The notes below the pieces were generated by a model. That model had not been told where the DNA came from and searched no databases. It worked only from the letters and a program-made list of their open reading frames with translations. Below, one piece after another: positions 36,712 through 44,449 of a stretch of DNA of 64,000 nucleotides. The first letter of the stretch is position 1. Each line of letters begins with the position of its first letter. The stretch is taken from positions 62,001 to 126,000 of the forward strand of contig NZ_MVHJ01000008.1 in the NCBI RefSeq assembly GCF_002086115.1, given 5' to 3'. The stretch comes from Mycolicibacterium bacteremicum (lineage in GTDB: Bacteria > Actinomycetota > Actinomycetes > Mycobacteriales > Mycobacteriaceae). The position numbers and the translations under genes are program-made.

Positions 36712-36908
36712 ATTGTCATGCCAGCAGCAGCGGACCCCGCCGTCACGGTTAACGATCTGCCTGAGTCTGAGAACGCGCCGCCGCCCCGTCCACAGCGCGG
36801 CCGCCGCGTTCAATTCTGACGGCCCGCGATCGGCGCGGCGCCGCCGCATACCCGCCCTTCCTGCAGTCATGTCGAACACCGAGGGAATTCCACCCTTGCC
36901 CTATCGAC

Positions 36909-36922
36909 TAGAACACGTTCTA
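36909..36922 (+). promoter_or_regulatory. KstR-type operator
   Basis: TAGAACACGTTCTA fits the KstR consensus TNNAACNNGTTNNA at every fixed position, and flanking CT and AT bases also match the known sites. KstR is the TetR-family repressor of cholesterol catabolism in mycobacteria and Rhodococcus. The site ends 8 bp before the ATG at 36931, so it should control that gene and possibly the divergent sfnG-like gene. Confidence 0.8.
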
Positions 36923-36930
36923 ATTCTGGC

Positions 36931-37779
36931 ATGGACTACGGGCTTGTACTTTTCACCAGCGACCGCGGCATCGCCCCGGCATCGGCGGCCAAGCTGGCCG
37001 ACGACCACGGCTTCACCACCTTCTACGTGCCCGAGCACACCCACATCCCGATCAAGCGGCAGGCCGCGCACCCGACCACCGGGGATGAGACCCTGCCCGA
37101 CGACCGCTATATGCGCACGCTGGATCCCTGGGTCTCGCTGGGCACCGCGGCGGCGGTCACCAGCCGGGTCCGACTGTCCACCGCTGTCGCCCTGCCCGTC
37201 GAGCACGATCCGATCACCCTGGCCAAGTCCATCGCCACACTGGACCACCTGTCCGGTGGCCGCGTCAGCCTCGGCGTCGGATTCGGGTGGAACACCGACG
37301 AATTGGCCGACCACAAGGTGCCGCCGGGCCGCCGGCGCACCATGCTGCGCGAATACCTGGAGGCCATGCGCGCGCTGTGGACCCAGGAAGAAGCCGCCTA
37401 TGACGGCGAATTCGTCAACTTCGGACCGTCCTGGGCCTGGCCCAAGCCGGTGCAGTCACACATCCCGGTGCTCGTGGGCGCCGCGGGCACCGAGAAGAAC
37501 TTCAAGTGGATCGCGCGCTCGGCCGACGGCTGGATCACCACCCCGCGCGATTTCGACATCGACGGGCCGGTGAAGCTGCTGCAGGACACCTGGGCCGCCG
37601 CCGGCCGCGAGGGCGCCCCGCAGATCGTCGCACTGGACTTCAAGCCCGATCCCGAAAAACTGGCCCGCTGGCGCGATCTCGGCGTCACCGAGGTGCTGTT
37701 CGGCCTGCCCGACAAGTCCGAGTCCGAGGTCGCCGGCTACGTGGAACGGTTGGCCGGCAAGCTCACCCAGCTGGTCTGA
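36931..37779 (+). CDS. F420-dependent-type LLM oxidoreductase (Rv0953c-like)
   Basis: A 282-residue luciferase-like oxidoreductase. TIM-barrel features include DHGFTTFYVPEHTHIP, STAVALPVEHDPI, LSGGRVSLGVGFGWN and IPVLVGAAGTEKN. The family of short LLM proteins in mycobacteria mostly uses coenzyme F420. The orthologue in M. tuberculosis should be Rv0953c. A KstR operator just upstream suggests a role in sterol or other lipid catabolism, though the substrate is unknown. Followed by a long hairpin. Confidence 0.85.
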   Translation: MDYGLVLFTSDRGIAPASAAKLADDHGFTTFYVPEHTHIPIKRQAAHPTTGDETLPDDRYMRTLDPWVSLGTAAAVTSRVRLSTAVALPVEHDPITLAKSIATLDHLSGGRVSLGVGFGWNTDELADHKVPPGRRRTMLREYLEAMRALWTQEEAAYDGEFVNFGPSWAWPKPVQSHIPVLVGAAGTEKNFKWIARSADGWITTPRDFDIDGPVKLLQDTWAAAGREGAPQIVALDFKPDPEKLARWRDLGVTEVLFGLPDKSESEVAGYVERLAGKLTQLV

Positions 37780-37797
37780 GCTTCGGCGAGAACGAAC

Positions 37798-37845
37798 GTC
37801 GGGTTGTGATCGAATTTCAGACGAATTCTTCGATCACAACCCGAC
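37798..37845. terminator. Bidirectional hairpin, 17-bp perfect stem
   Basis: Arms 37798-37814 and 37829-37845 are perfectly complementary (GTCGGGTTGTGATCGAA on the left), with a 14-nt loop. One mismatch out, four more pairs extend it. It lies between the convergent stops at 37779 and 37855 and can serve both genes. Confidence 0.8.
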
Positions 37846-37854
37846 ATTCGCGAT

Positions 37855-39387
37855 TCAGGCGAGCGTCGCGTAATTCTCCTTCGCGCCCGCGGTCACGGTG
37901 ATCGCCGCGCCCAGCGGATCCCCGTCGGCCATCAGCGCGAGCAGATCGGCATCGGTCGTGAGCGCCATGAACCGGCTGTTGTCGGCGTCGAGGCGACCGA
38001 TGATGACGCCGGTGGTCGTCGGCCAGTCGTACCGCACCGAGTACGTCTCGATGGTGCCGGGCCCCTCGGGGTGCCGGGTGACCGCGACGGTGGGCTGCTC
38101 GTCGATCTGCGCCTGCAACTCGGCACTGTGATCGGCGGCCCACTCGACCGGCGTGCTCGAGTACACCCCCACCGAATACTTGCTCATCACACCGCCGTTG
38201 GCGCCGACCAGACCGAACTGCCCCGGCCGCTCCCGCGCGCTGAGCACGGTCTCGGCGATGCCGTGCAGCGAGTAGCTGTTGCCCGGGCCGCCGAAGAACG
38301 GCAGCCCACCGGTCAGCGTGAGCCCGCGCGGGTCGTCGGTGGCCAGCCCGGCGGAGTCACACACCGAGAACACCGGGAACGGGAAGCAGCTGTAGAGGTC
38401 GAAGGTGGACACCTCGTCGAGGGTCAGGCCGGCGACCCGGAGCGCTTCGGCGACAGCCTTGTCCGCCGACAGGCTGGCACTGAGATCCACCCGGTCCAGC
38501 AGTGGCTGCTCGACGAGGTCGGCGTGGCCGTGCAGATACACCCAGTTGCCCTCCGGCACGCCCAGTCGGCGCGCCGCGGCCACCGACATCATCAGTACCG
38601 CCGCACCCTGGTTGACCTGATCGCGCGCTACCATCAGTCGCGGGTACGGATCGCAGATCATCCGGTTCTCGGCGGTGACGGTGGCCAGTTCGTCCACCGA
38701 GCGTTGCACCGGCGAGGAGGCCAGCGGATTCTTGGCCGCGACCTCCGAGAACGGCGCGAACAGTTCCGCCATCGCGCGGCGGTAATCGGCCACGGTGGCG
38801 CCCAGGCGCGCCCGGCGTGCATTGTCCAGCAGGCCGTACTGCACGGGCGCGCCGGTCAGGCCGTGCGTGGCGGTGTACTCGTTCATGTACTGGTCGAAGC
38901 CGTAGCCACGGTCCTCGAGCTGACCGCCGACCGTCTCGGAGTGGTCGGGCTTGTCCTCGCGGCCCGCGAAATAGCGCAATGTCGAACCGTTTTCGGATCC
39001 GAGCACCAGCACCACCTCGTGGTCCCCGGCGGCGATGGCGCCGGCGAACTCGGTGACCACCTTCTGCGATCCGTGTCCGCCGAGAGGTTCCAGCACGGCG
39101 CGGGCCGGGTTCGCATCGATCCGGGCGGCGACCGAGCGCGGATAGTTGTCCGAGCACCCCAGCGGCGCCTCGGAGAACGGGGTGCAGATCTCGAACTGTC
39201 GCAGCGCGACGAAGACCTCGATGGCCGCGGCGATCGCGTCGGGGTCGGCACCGGTGTCGGCCAGGGCTGCCCGGGCCGCCTCGGTGGCCAGGTCCACCGA
39301 CGACATGCCGCGATAGTCCTCGGCGTCGATGCGCTCGGTGAACTGCCCGACACCGACGATCACCGGGGTTCGTGGATCCACCATCAC
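37855..39387 (-). CDS. Thiolase-like protein type 1 (TLP1), probably not a thiolase
   Basis: A 510-residue protein with a thiolase fold and an extra C-terminal domain (about 400-510). Start MMVDPRTPVIVGVGQ follows AGGAGG. Key residues of real thiolases are changed: the N-terminal nucleophile Cys region reads LEPLGGHGSQKVV with no Cys, and the His of the HDCF-type motif is missing (DLYSCFP). The C-terminal GGLPFFGGPGNSYS loop is retained. Such TLP1 proteins have been characterised from M. smegmatis and lack thiolase activity. It may bind CoA esters or lipids. A near-palindrome, TGACACGTGTTA, lies 9 bp upstream. Confidence 0.82.
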   Translation of the reverse strand: MMVDPRTPVIVGVGQFTERIDAEDYRGMSSVDLATEAARAALADTGADPDAIAAAIEVFVALRQFEICTPFSEAPLGCSDNYPRSVAARIDANPARAVLEPLGGHGSQKVVTEFAGAIAAGDHEVVLVLGSENGSTLRYFAGREDKPDHSETVGGQLEDRGYGFDQYMNEYTATHGLTGAPVQYGLLDNARRARLGATVADYRRAMAELFAPFSEVAAKNPLASSPVQRSVDELATVTAENRMICDPYPRLMVARDQVNQGAAVLMMSVAAARRLGVPEGNWVYLHGHADLVEQPLLDRVDLSASLSADKAVAEALRVAGLTLDEVSTFDLYSCFPFPVFSVCDSAGLATDDPRGLTLTGGLPFFGGPGNSYSLHGIAETVLSARERPGQFGLVGANGGVMSKYSVGVYSSTPVEWAADHSAELQAQIDEQPTVAVTRHPEGPGTIETYSVRYDWPTTTGVIIGRLDADNSRFMALTTDADLLALMADGDPLGAAITVTAGAKENYATLA

Positions 39388-39395
39388 TGACCTCC

Positions 39396-39407
39396 TGACA
39401 CGTGTTA
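39396..39407 (-). promoter_or_regulatory. Near-palindrome upstream of TLP1
   Basis: TGACACGTGTTA, with the perfect core ACACGTGT, overlaps the ribosome binding region of the TLP1 gene. It is nested in a wider CCTGAC/GTCAGG inverted repeat (39394-39417). It could be a TetR-type operator. Confidence 0.4.
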
Positions 39408-39471
39408 GTTCGTCAGGCTAACCGATCAGCGGCGACCCCGGACCCGCGGTCATGTCCACGACTGTGTCGAT

Positions 39472-39509
39472 GTACAACCGGATATATGTACAAATATTGA
39501 GTCGTACAA
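39472..39509 (+). repeat. Three GTACAA repeats at exact 16-bp spacing
   Basis: GTACAA occurs at 39472, 39488 and 39504, each 16 bp apart, with AT-rich spacers. The first two are part of the palindrome TGTACA. They flank and overlap the -35 element of the ATPase promoter, so they are probably binding sites for a regulator, possibly one of the ATPases themselves. Confidence 0.7.
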
Positions 39510-39526
39510 CAGATCGAGCGTAGGAT
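39497..39526 (+). promoter_or_regulatory. Leaderless-type promoter of the ATPase pair
   Basis: TTGAGT (39497-39502) and TAGGAT (39521-39526) with an 18-bp spacer form a good vegetative promoter. The ATG at 39533 lies 6 nt past the -10 box, exactly where transcription should start, and no Shine-Dalgarno sequence precedes it. The gene is therefore probably leaderless. Confidence 0.6.
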
Positions 39527-39532
39527 CGGTCC

Positions 39533-40684
39533 ATGACCTGGCCCATCCGCCCGATGTCGCTGGTGGTCGGGGGCGTCGTCCAGCCCGACGACGTCGTCGG
39601 CCGCCTGCGGGACGCCCGGGCCGTCATGGACTCGTTGCCCGGCAGCGGGGCGGTCCTGGTCGGCGACCGCCGGCACGGCAAGACATCGTTGTCACGGGTG
39701 GTGCAACGCGACGCCCGCCGGGCCGGCGCCGTCGTCATCGCCGCCAGCGCCGAACGGGAGACCTACGCCGAGTTCGTCGCCGCGCTGGCCGCCGAGCTGG
39801 CCCGAGCCGAACCGGCCTGGGCGCAGGAGTTGTCCAGGCTGCGGGTCACCTTGACGGCCGGACCGGTCCGGGTGGAACGCGACGGACGCGCGGCCGCCGC
39901 ACTCGATCAGCTGCTCGAGCGCACCGTCGACCGTGCCGGCCACCGTCAGGTGGTCCTGTTCATCGACGAGGTGACGGTGCTCGCCCGCAACCTGGAGCGC
40001 CGGGAGCCCGGCTCCGGTGACAGCTTCCTGCACACGCTGCGCCGGTTCCGCCAGCAGTACGGCGGCAAGGTGGCCACGGTGCTGTCCGGATCGATCGGCT
40101 TCCATCACGTGTCCGCCGATGCCCCCAGCACCGTCAACGACATCCGCAAGATCACCGTCGGCCCCATCCGGGCCGACCACGCGACCTATCTGGCCGCCTG
40201 CCTGCTCGTCGGCGGCGGCCTGACCGCCGAGACGGCGCACCAGGTGGCGCCCGCGGTGGCCGAGTCGGCCGAGAACGTCCCCTACTACATCCAGCACCTG
40301 GTGGCGGCTTCCCTGGCGCGGGCGCGGGCCGGTGGTGGCGTTCCCGGTCCCGGGCAGATCCCCGAGCTGGTGACGGCGGCCATCGAGGATCCGACCGATC
40401 CGTGGGACCTCCGTCATTACCGGGACCGGTTGGCGCACTACTACGGGGCCGACGCATCGGTCATCGCCAAACTCCTCGACATCTACGCCCATGCGGCCGC
40501 GCCACTGGACGTCGACACCGTGTTCACACAGGTTCGCGGCACCGGTATCCCGGTCGCCGGGCGCGACGAGCTGGTGTCGTTCATCGAGCGCCTGGAACTC
40601 GACCACTATCTGATCCGCACCGGCGACCGGGACCGCTTCGCCTCCGCGCTCGTGCAACGGGCCTGGCGCACCATCAGGCGGTGA
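39533..40684 (+). CDS. P-loop ATPase, first of a pair
   Basis: A 383-residue AAA/STAND-type ATPase. Walker A is GDRRHGKTSL (about residues 43-52), Walker B is VVLFIDEVTV and sensor-like VLSGSIGFHHV follows. The C-terminal third (ADASVIAKLLDIYAHAAAPL onward) reads like a winged-helix domain. It resembles archaeal-type ATPases of broad function and I do not recognise a specific role. It is separated by 4 bp from a second ATPase gene. The start ATG has a promoter at leaderless distance. Three spaced GTACAA repeats precede it. No nuclease, toxin or membrane effector is encoded beside it. Confidence 0.75.
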   Translation: MTWPIRPMSLVVGGVVQPDDVVGRLRDARAVMDSLPGSGAVLVGDRRHGKTSLSRVVQRDARRAGAVVIAASAERETYAEFVAALAAELARAEPAWAQELSRLRVTLTAGPVRVERDGRAAAALDQLLERTVDRAGHRQVVLFIDEVTVLARNLERREPGSGDSFLHTLRRFRQQYGGKVATVLSGSIGFHHVSADAPSTVNDIRKITVGPIRADHATYLAACLLVGGGLTAETAHQVAPAVAESAENVPYYIQHLVAASLARARAGGGVPGPGQIPELVTAAIEDPTDPWDLRHYRDRLAHYYGADASVIAKLLDIYAHAAAPLDVDTVFTQVRGTGIPVAGRDELVSFIERLELDHYLIRTGDRDRFASALVQRAWRTIRR

Positions 40685-40688
40685 CGCG

Positions 40689-41762
40689 ATGATGCATCCG
40701 GTGTACTCCCCCGCCGCCGCCGATCCGGCCGATCTGGAGGCGGTCACCGTGGGCCGGGCGGATCTGCTGGACACCCTGACCGCCCGCATCCGGGGCGCCG
40801 CCCGCGACGGCGCCCGCCCGCACACGATGCTGGTCGGACGGCGGGGTTCGGGTAAGACGCACACGCTGCGGCTCGCGGTGCACCGCGCTCTCACCGATAC
40901 CGCCACCGCGAAAGCCGTTCTGCCCGCGTTCATCCCGGAGGACACCCTGGCCATCGGTGGCTACCTGGACCTGCTGGTGGAGATCGCCCGGGCGATCGGT
41001 GCCGACACCGCCGGCGCGGCCCGGTCGATGCGCCGCGATCGGGACGCCATCGGCATCGAGCAGCTGATCGTCGCCGCCGCCGACGACCGCATGCTGCTGC
41101 TCGCGGTGGAGAATCTGGACCGCGTCTTCGACCGGTTGGGCAGCGACGGGCAGGGCAGCCTGCGCGCCTGGGTGGAGACGTCGGCGGCCATCACGATCCT
41201 GGCGACCGCGCCGGCACTGTTCGCCGCGGTGACCTCCCGGACGTACCCCTGGTACGGGTCGTTCATGGTCGAGACGCTGCCAGACCTGAGCGTGCCGGAG
41301 GTGACCCGGATCCTCACACAGCGCGACAACACCCTGGCCACCTTCGCGGACACGGCCGAGGGCGCCGGCCGGATCGCAGACATCCATGCCGTCCTGGGCG
41401 GCGCGCCGCGGACCTGGCAGTTGCTGGCCGAGGTCGCCGACGCCCCGATGCTGGCCGCCGTCACCCCCGCGGTCGAAGCGGTGCTGGACCGGTTGGCCCC
41501 GCTGCACCAACAGCGGCTGTGGGAGTTGCCGCCCGGCGAGCAGCGCCTGATCGTCGAACTCGCCCGCGCCGGCGCGCCGCGCACGGTATCGGATCTGGCT
41601 GCGGCGGTGGGCGTTTCAAACCAGTCAGCGGCTGCCGTGCTCGGTCGGCTGGCCGAGGGGCATTGGGTCACCTCGCGCAAGGACGACACCGATCGCCGAG
41701 CGTCGTGGTACGACCTGACCGATCCGCTGCTGGGCCAGGTGCTGCGCTTCCGCGACCGCTGA
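40689..41762 (+). CDS. P-loop ATPase with C-terminal winged helix, second of a pair
   Basis: A 357-residue ATPase. Walker A is GRRGSGKTHT, and the Walker B position is MLLLAVENLDR, where the usual D-D/E is ENLD. The C-terminal region (about 285-357) is a MarR-like winged helix: TVSDLAAAVGVSNQSAAAVL and RASWYDLTDPLL. The architecture, ATPase plus DNA-binding wing, is like Orc1/Cdc6 or STAND regulators. It is co-transcribed with the gene at 39533. The pair may regulate transcription, maintain an element or act in defence; the sequence alone does not decide. Confidence 0.75.
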   Translation: MMHPVYSPAAADPADLEAVTVGRADLLDTLTARIRGAARDGARPHTMLVGRRGSGKTHTLRLAVHRALTDTATAKAVLPAFIPEDTLAIGGYLDLLVEIARAIGADTAGAARSMRRDRDAIGIEQLIVAAADDRMLLLAVENLDRVFDRLGSDGQGSLRAWVETSAAITILATAPALFAAVTSRTYPWYGSFMVETLPDLSVPEVTRILTQRDNTLATFADTAEGAGRIADIHAVLGGAPRTWQLLAEVADAPMLAAVTPAVEAVLDRLAPLHQQRLWELPPGEQRLIVELARAGAPRTVSDLAAAVGVSNQSAAAVLGRLAEGHWVTSRKDDTDRRASWYDLTDPLLGQVLRFRDR

Positions 41763-41775
41763 TGCTTGACCGATC

Positions 41776-41814
41776 TGTCACTTAGTGACATGGTGGAGAT
41801 GTCACCAAGTGACA
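41776..41814 (+). promoter_or_regulatory. Two tandem 15-bp operators of the downstream TetR gene
   Basis: TGTCACTTAGTGACA (41776-41790) and TGTCACCAAGTGACA (41800-41814) are perfect TGTCAC/GTGACA dyads with 3-nt centres, spaced 24 bp apart. They lie between the ATPase stop and the TetR ribosome binding site, so a bound repressor would block transcription. Autoregulation by the TetR protein is likely. Confidence 0.8.
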
Positions 41815-41817
41815 GGA

Positions 41818-41827
41818 GGAGGTGATC
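41818..41827 (+). promoter_or_regulatory. Exceptionally strong ribosome binding site
   Basis: GGAGGTGATC is the exact complement of the 3' end of 16S rRNA (GATCACCTCC). Nine nucleotides past GGAGG lies an in-frame ATC codon (41832), the best-placed start for the TetR gene. No ATG, GTG or TTG in that frame lies within range; the nearest is TTG at 41859. Confidence 0.7.
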
Positions 41828-41831
41828 AGAA

Positions 41832-42446
41832 ATCGACGACAAGGCCGCCGCGGCGCGGTTGCGGGTGTCCCGGCACGCCGCGGAACTGTTCTGGGAGCAC
41901 GGCGTCTCGGCCACCAGCGGTGACGACATCGCTTCCGCCGCAGGGCTTTCCACCCGGACCATCTGGCGCTACTTCCGCTCGAAGGAAGCGTGCGTAGAGC
42001 CCGTGCTGGCCAAATCGACCCACCGCTTCATCGGCGTGCTCGACCGCTGGCCCGCCGACCTGTCCCTGGGGCAGCACATGCGCGCCGATGCCGTCGCGCA
42101 TCCCTTCTCCGAGCAGGACATCGCCGACGAGACGGCGGCCATGCGCATCGCCGCGATGTCGGCGACCGAACCCGCCCTGCGCACCGCCTATCTCATGGTG
42201 CACGACGAGATGGAACGCGGGTTCATCCCGGTGATCGCCAAACGCCTCGGCCTGCCCGCCGAGGACCTGACCGTGCGGTTGTGCGCAGCCGCCACCACCG
42301 CCGCCCTACGGGTGGTCGACGAGGACGTCAGCACCGCCGTCGTCATCCACGGGCAGACATTCGAAAGCCAAGACATCCTGTCGTTGATCGACCGCGCCGT
42401 GCTCGACGCCACCAATGGGCGCATCGGCGCACCGATCGACCCATAG
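41832..42446 (+). CDS. TetR-family regulator, probable ATC start
   Basis: A 204-residue regulator if initiated at ATC 41832, or 195 residues from TTG 41859. The helix-turn-helix contains ELFWEHGVSATSGDDIASAA and GLSTRTIWRYFRSKEACV, typical TetR. The ATC reading adds DDKAAARLR, a normal TetR N-terminal arm. A perfect anti-16S ribosome binding site points to the ATC codon, whereas the TTG has none. Two tandem operators precede the gene. It is followed 11 bp later by a peptidase gene on the same strand, which it probably controls. The upstream ATPase gene ends 69 bp before and seems separate. Confidence 0.8.
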   Translation: MDDKAAAARLRVSRHAAELFWEHGVSATSGDDIASAAGLSTRTIWRYFRSKEACVEPVLAKSTHRFIGVLDRWPADLSLGQHMRADAVAHPFSEQDIADETAAMRIAAMSATEPALRTAYLMVHDEMERGFIPVIAKRLGLPAEDLTVRLCAAATTAALRVVDEDVSTAVVIHGQTFESQDILSLIDRAVLDATNGRIGAPIDP

Positions 42447-42457
42447 AAAGGACCCAC

Positions 42458-44347
42458 GTGGCCCTCCGCGCCTCCGATACCACACTGCCGCAACGCATCT
42501 CCGTCGAGGAGTTCTTCAGCCCGCCGGAACGCGCCGGCGCCACCATCTCCCCCGACGGCACCCGGATCGCCTACCTGGCGCCGTGGCGCAACCGCCTCAA
42601 CATCTGGGTTCAGGACCTCGACGGTGCGACCGAACCACGGTGCGTCACCGCCGACGAGACCCGCAGTGTGTACCTCTACAGCTGGACCCACGACTCGCGG
42701 CACCTGCTGTACATGCAGGACACCGGCGGTGACGAGAACTGGCACCTGCACCGCGTCGACCTCGACGAGCCGGGAAGCGCCGCAGTCGATCTCACGCCGT
42801 TCCCGAATACCCGGGTCAGCTACGAGCTGCTCAAGGCGCGGCCGGGCAAGGCCATCGTGCAACACAACGCGCGCAATCCAGAGCTGGTCGATGCCTACGA
42901 ACTGGACATCGCCACCGGCGAACTCACCCTGCTGGCCGAGAATCCCGGCAATGCCATCGGGTGGGTCACCGGCCCCAACGGCGACCTGTTCACCAACACC
43001 CTGACCGCCGACGGCGATGTCGAGATCTCCTGCTGGGATGCCGCCACCGGATCATTGCGGCCCATCAAGGTCTACGACGGCCGCGATTACCCGCTGGGTA
43101 TCCATCCGATCGCCCCCACCCCCGACGGCACCGGGATCTGGCTGGGCTCCTACGACGGCAGTGACCGGATGCGGCTGGTACGCCTGGATGTCGGCACCGG
43201 TACCGAGACCGAGGTGGACAGCCACCCCGACTTCGACCTCGGGGCCCAGATCATGTTGCCGTCCCCGTTCATCATCAGTGAGCAGACCGGCGAGCTGATC
43301 GGCGCCCGCTATTACGGTGAGCGACAGGTGATCCACGCGCTGGACTCCGACTTCGCGGCAGTACTGGACAGGCTGACCGGCCTTTCCGACGGTGACCTGT
43401 CCGCCATCTCGTGCGATGACAGCGGGCAACGGTGGGTCGTCAGCTTCCAACACGACCGCGAGCCCGGCGTCACCTACCTCTATGACCGCCGCACCGATGA
43501 GAGCCGGCTGCTGTTCCGGCCGTATCCGAACCTGGATCCCGCCGCGCTGGCACCGATGACGCCCGTGCACTTCACCGCACGCGACGGACTCGACGTGCAC
43601 GGCTACCTGACCCTGCCGGTCGGGGTGGAGCCGAAAGATCTGCCGATGGTGCTGCTGGTGCACGGTGGCCCGTGGGCACGCGACGTGTGGTCGTATCAGC
43701 CCGACGTCCAACTGCTGGCCAATCGCGGATATGCGGTGCTGCAGGTCAACTTCCGGGGTTCCACCGGATACGGCAAGTCCTTCACCCAGGCCGCGATCGG
43801 CGAGTTCGCCGGCAAGATGCACGACGACCTGATCGACGCGGTGGACTGGGCGGTCAAACAGGGTTACGCCGACCGCGACCGGGTCGCCATCTTCGGCGGG
43901 TCCTACGGCGGCTACGCCAGCCTGGTCGGTGTCACCTTCACCCCGGATGTCTTCGCCGCCGCCATCGACTACGTCGGCATCTCCAGCCTGTTGAACTTCA
44001 TGAAGACCCTGCCCAACGTCGGACGGCGCTTCCTGGCCACCAACTGGCATCTGTATGTCGGCAACCCGGCCGATCCGGCGGCCGAGGCCGATATGCTGGC
44101 CCGCTCACCGATCACCCGGGTGGACCAGATCCGCACCCCGCTGCTGGTGGTGCAGGGCGCCAACGACTCTCGCGTCGTGCAGGCCGAGTCCGACAACATG
44201 GTGGCCGCCCTGCGCGAACGCGGTGTCGAGGTCGAGTACATGGTCAAGGAGGACGAGGGGCACGGATTCGTCAACCCGGACAACAACATCGACATGTATC
44301 ACGCCGTCGAGCGGTTCCTGGCCGAACATCTGGGCGGCCGCCCCTGA
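42458..44347 (+). CDS. Prolyl-oligopeptidase-family serine peptidase (S9)
   Basis: A 629-residue peptidase. The N-terminal half (about 1-370) is a beta-propeller with repeated blades (ISPDGTRIAYLAP, WTHDSRHLLYMQD). The C-terminal alpha/beta-hydrolase domain has the nucleophile motif GGSYGGYA, the acid Asp in GANDSRV and the base His in DEGHGF. No signal peptide is visible, so it should be cytosolic. S9 enzymes cleave short peptides, often after proline; some are acylaminoacyl-peptidases. The GTG at 42458 follows AGAAAGGA with good spacing. Probably co-transcribed with the TetR gene. Confidence 0.9.
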   Translation: MALRASDTTLPQRISVEEFFSPPERAGATISPDGTRIAYLAPWRNRLNIWVQDLDGATEPRCVTADETRSVYLYSWTHDSRHLLYMQDTGGDENWHLHRVDLDEPGSAAVDLTPFPNTRVSYELLKARPGKAIVQHNARNPELVDAYELDIATGELTLLAENPGNAIGWVTGPNGDLFTNTLTADGDVEISCWDAATGSLRPIKVYDGRDYPLGIHPIAPTPDGTGIWLGSYDGSDRMRLVRLDVGTGTETEVDSHPDFDLGAQIMLPSPFIISEQTGELIGARYYGERQVIHALDSDFAAVLDRLTGLSDGDLSAISCDDSGQRWVVSFQHDREPGVTYLYDRRTDESRLLFRPYPNLDPAALAPMTPVHFTARDGLDVHGYLTLPVGVEPKDLPMVLLVHGGPWARDVWSYQPDVQLLANRGYAVLQVNFRGSTGYGKSFTQAAIGEFAGKMHDDLIDAVDWAVKQGYADRDRVAIFGGSYGGYASLVGVTFTPDVFAAAIDYVGISSLLNFMKTLPNVGRRFLATNWHLYVGNPADPAAEADMLARSPITRVDQIRTPLLVVQGANDSRVVQAESDNMVAALRERGVEVEYMVKEDEGHGFVNPDNNIDMYHAVERFLAEHLGGRP

Positions 44348-44358
44348 CCTGCCCTCGC

Positions 44359-44416
44359 CGAACAGACGCAAAAACCCCCTTTTCCGAGGTGGAAAAGGGG
44401 GTTTTGCGTCTGTTCG
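44359..44416. terminator. Bidirectional hairpin, 26-bp stem with one bulge
   Basis: Left arm 44359-44385 and right arm 44391-44416 pair over 26 bp with a single bulged A (five A versus four T). The loop is GAGGT. It separates the convergent peptidase and sucD genes. The stem contains A and T tracts, so each strand has a partial U tract in the hairpin. Confidence 0.85.
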
Positions 44417-44449
44417 CGAGCGGGAGGTGCCCCCAGCGCGCGCAGCGAA

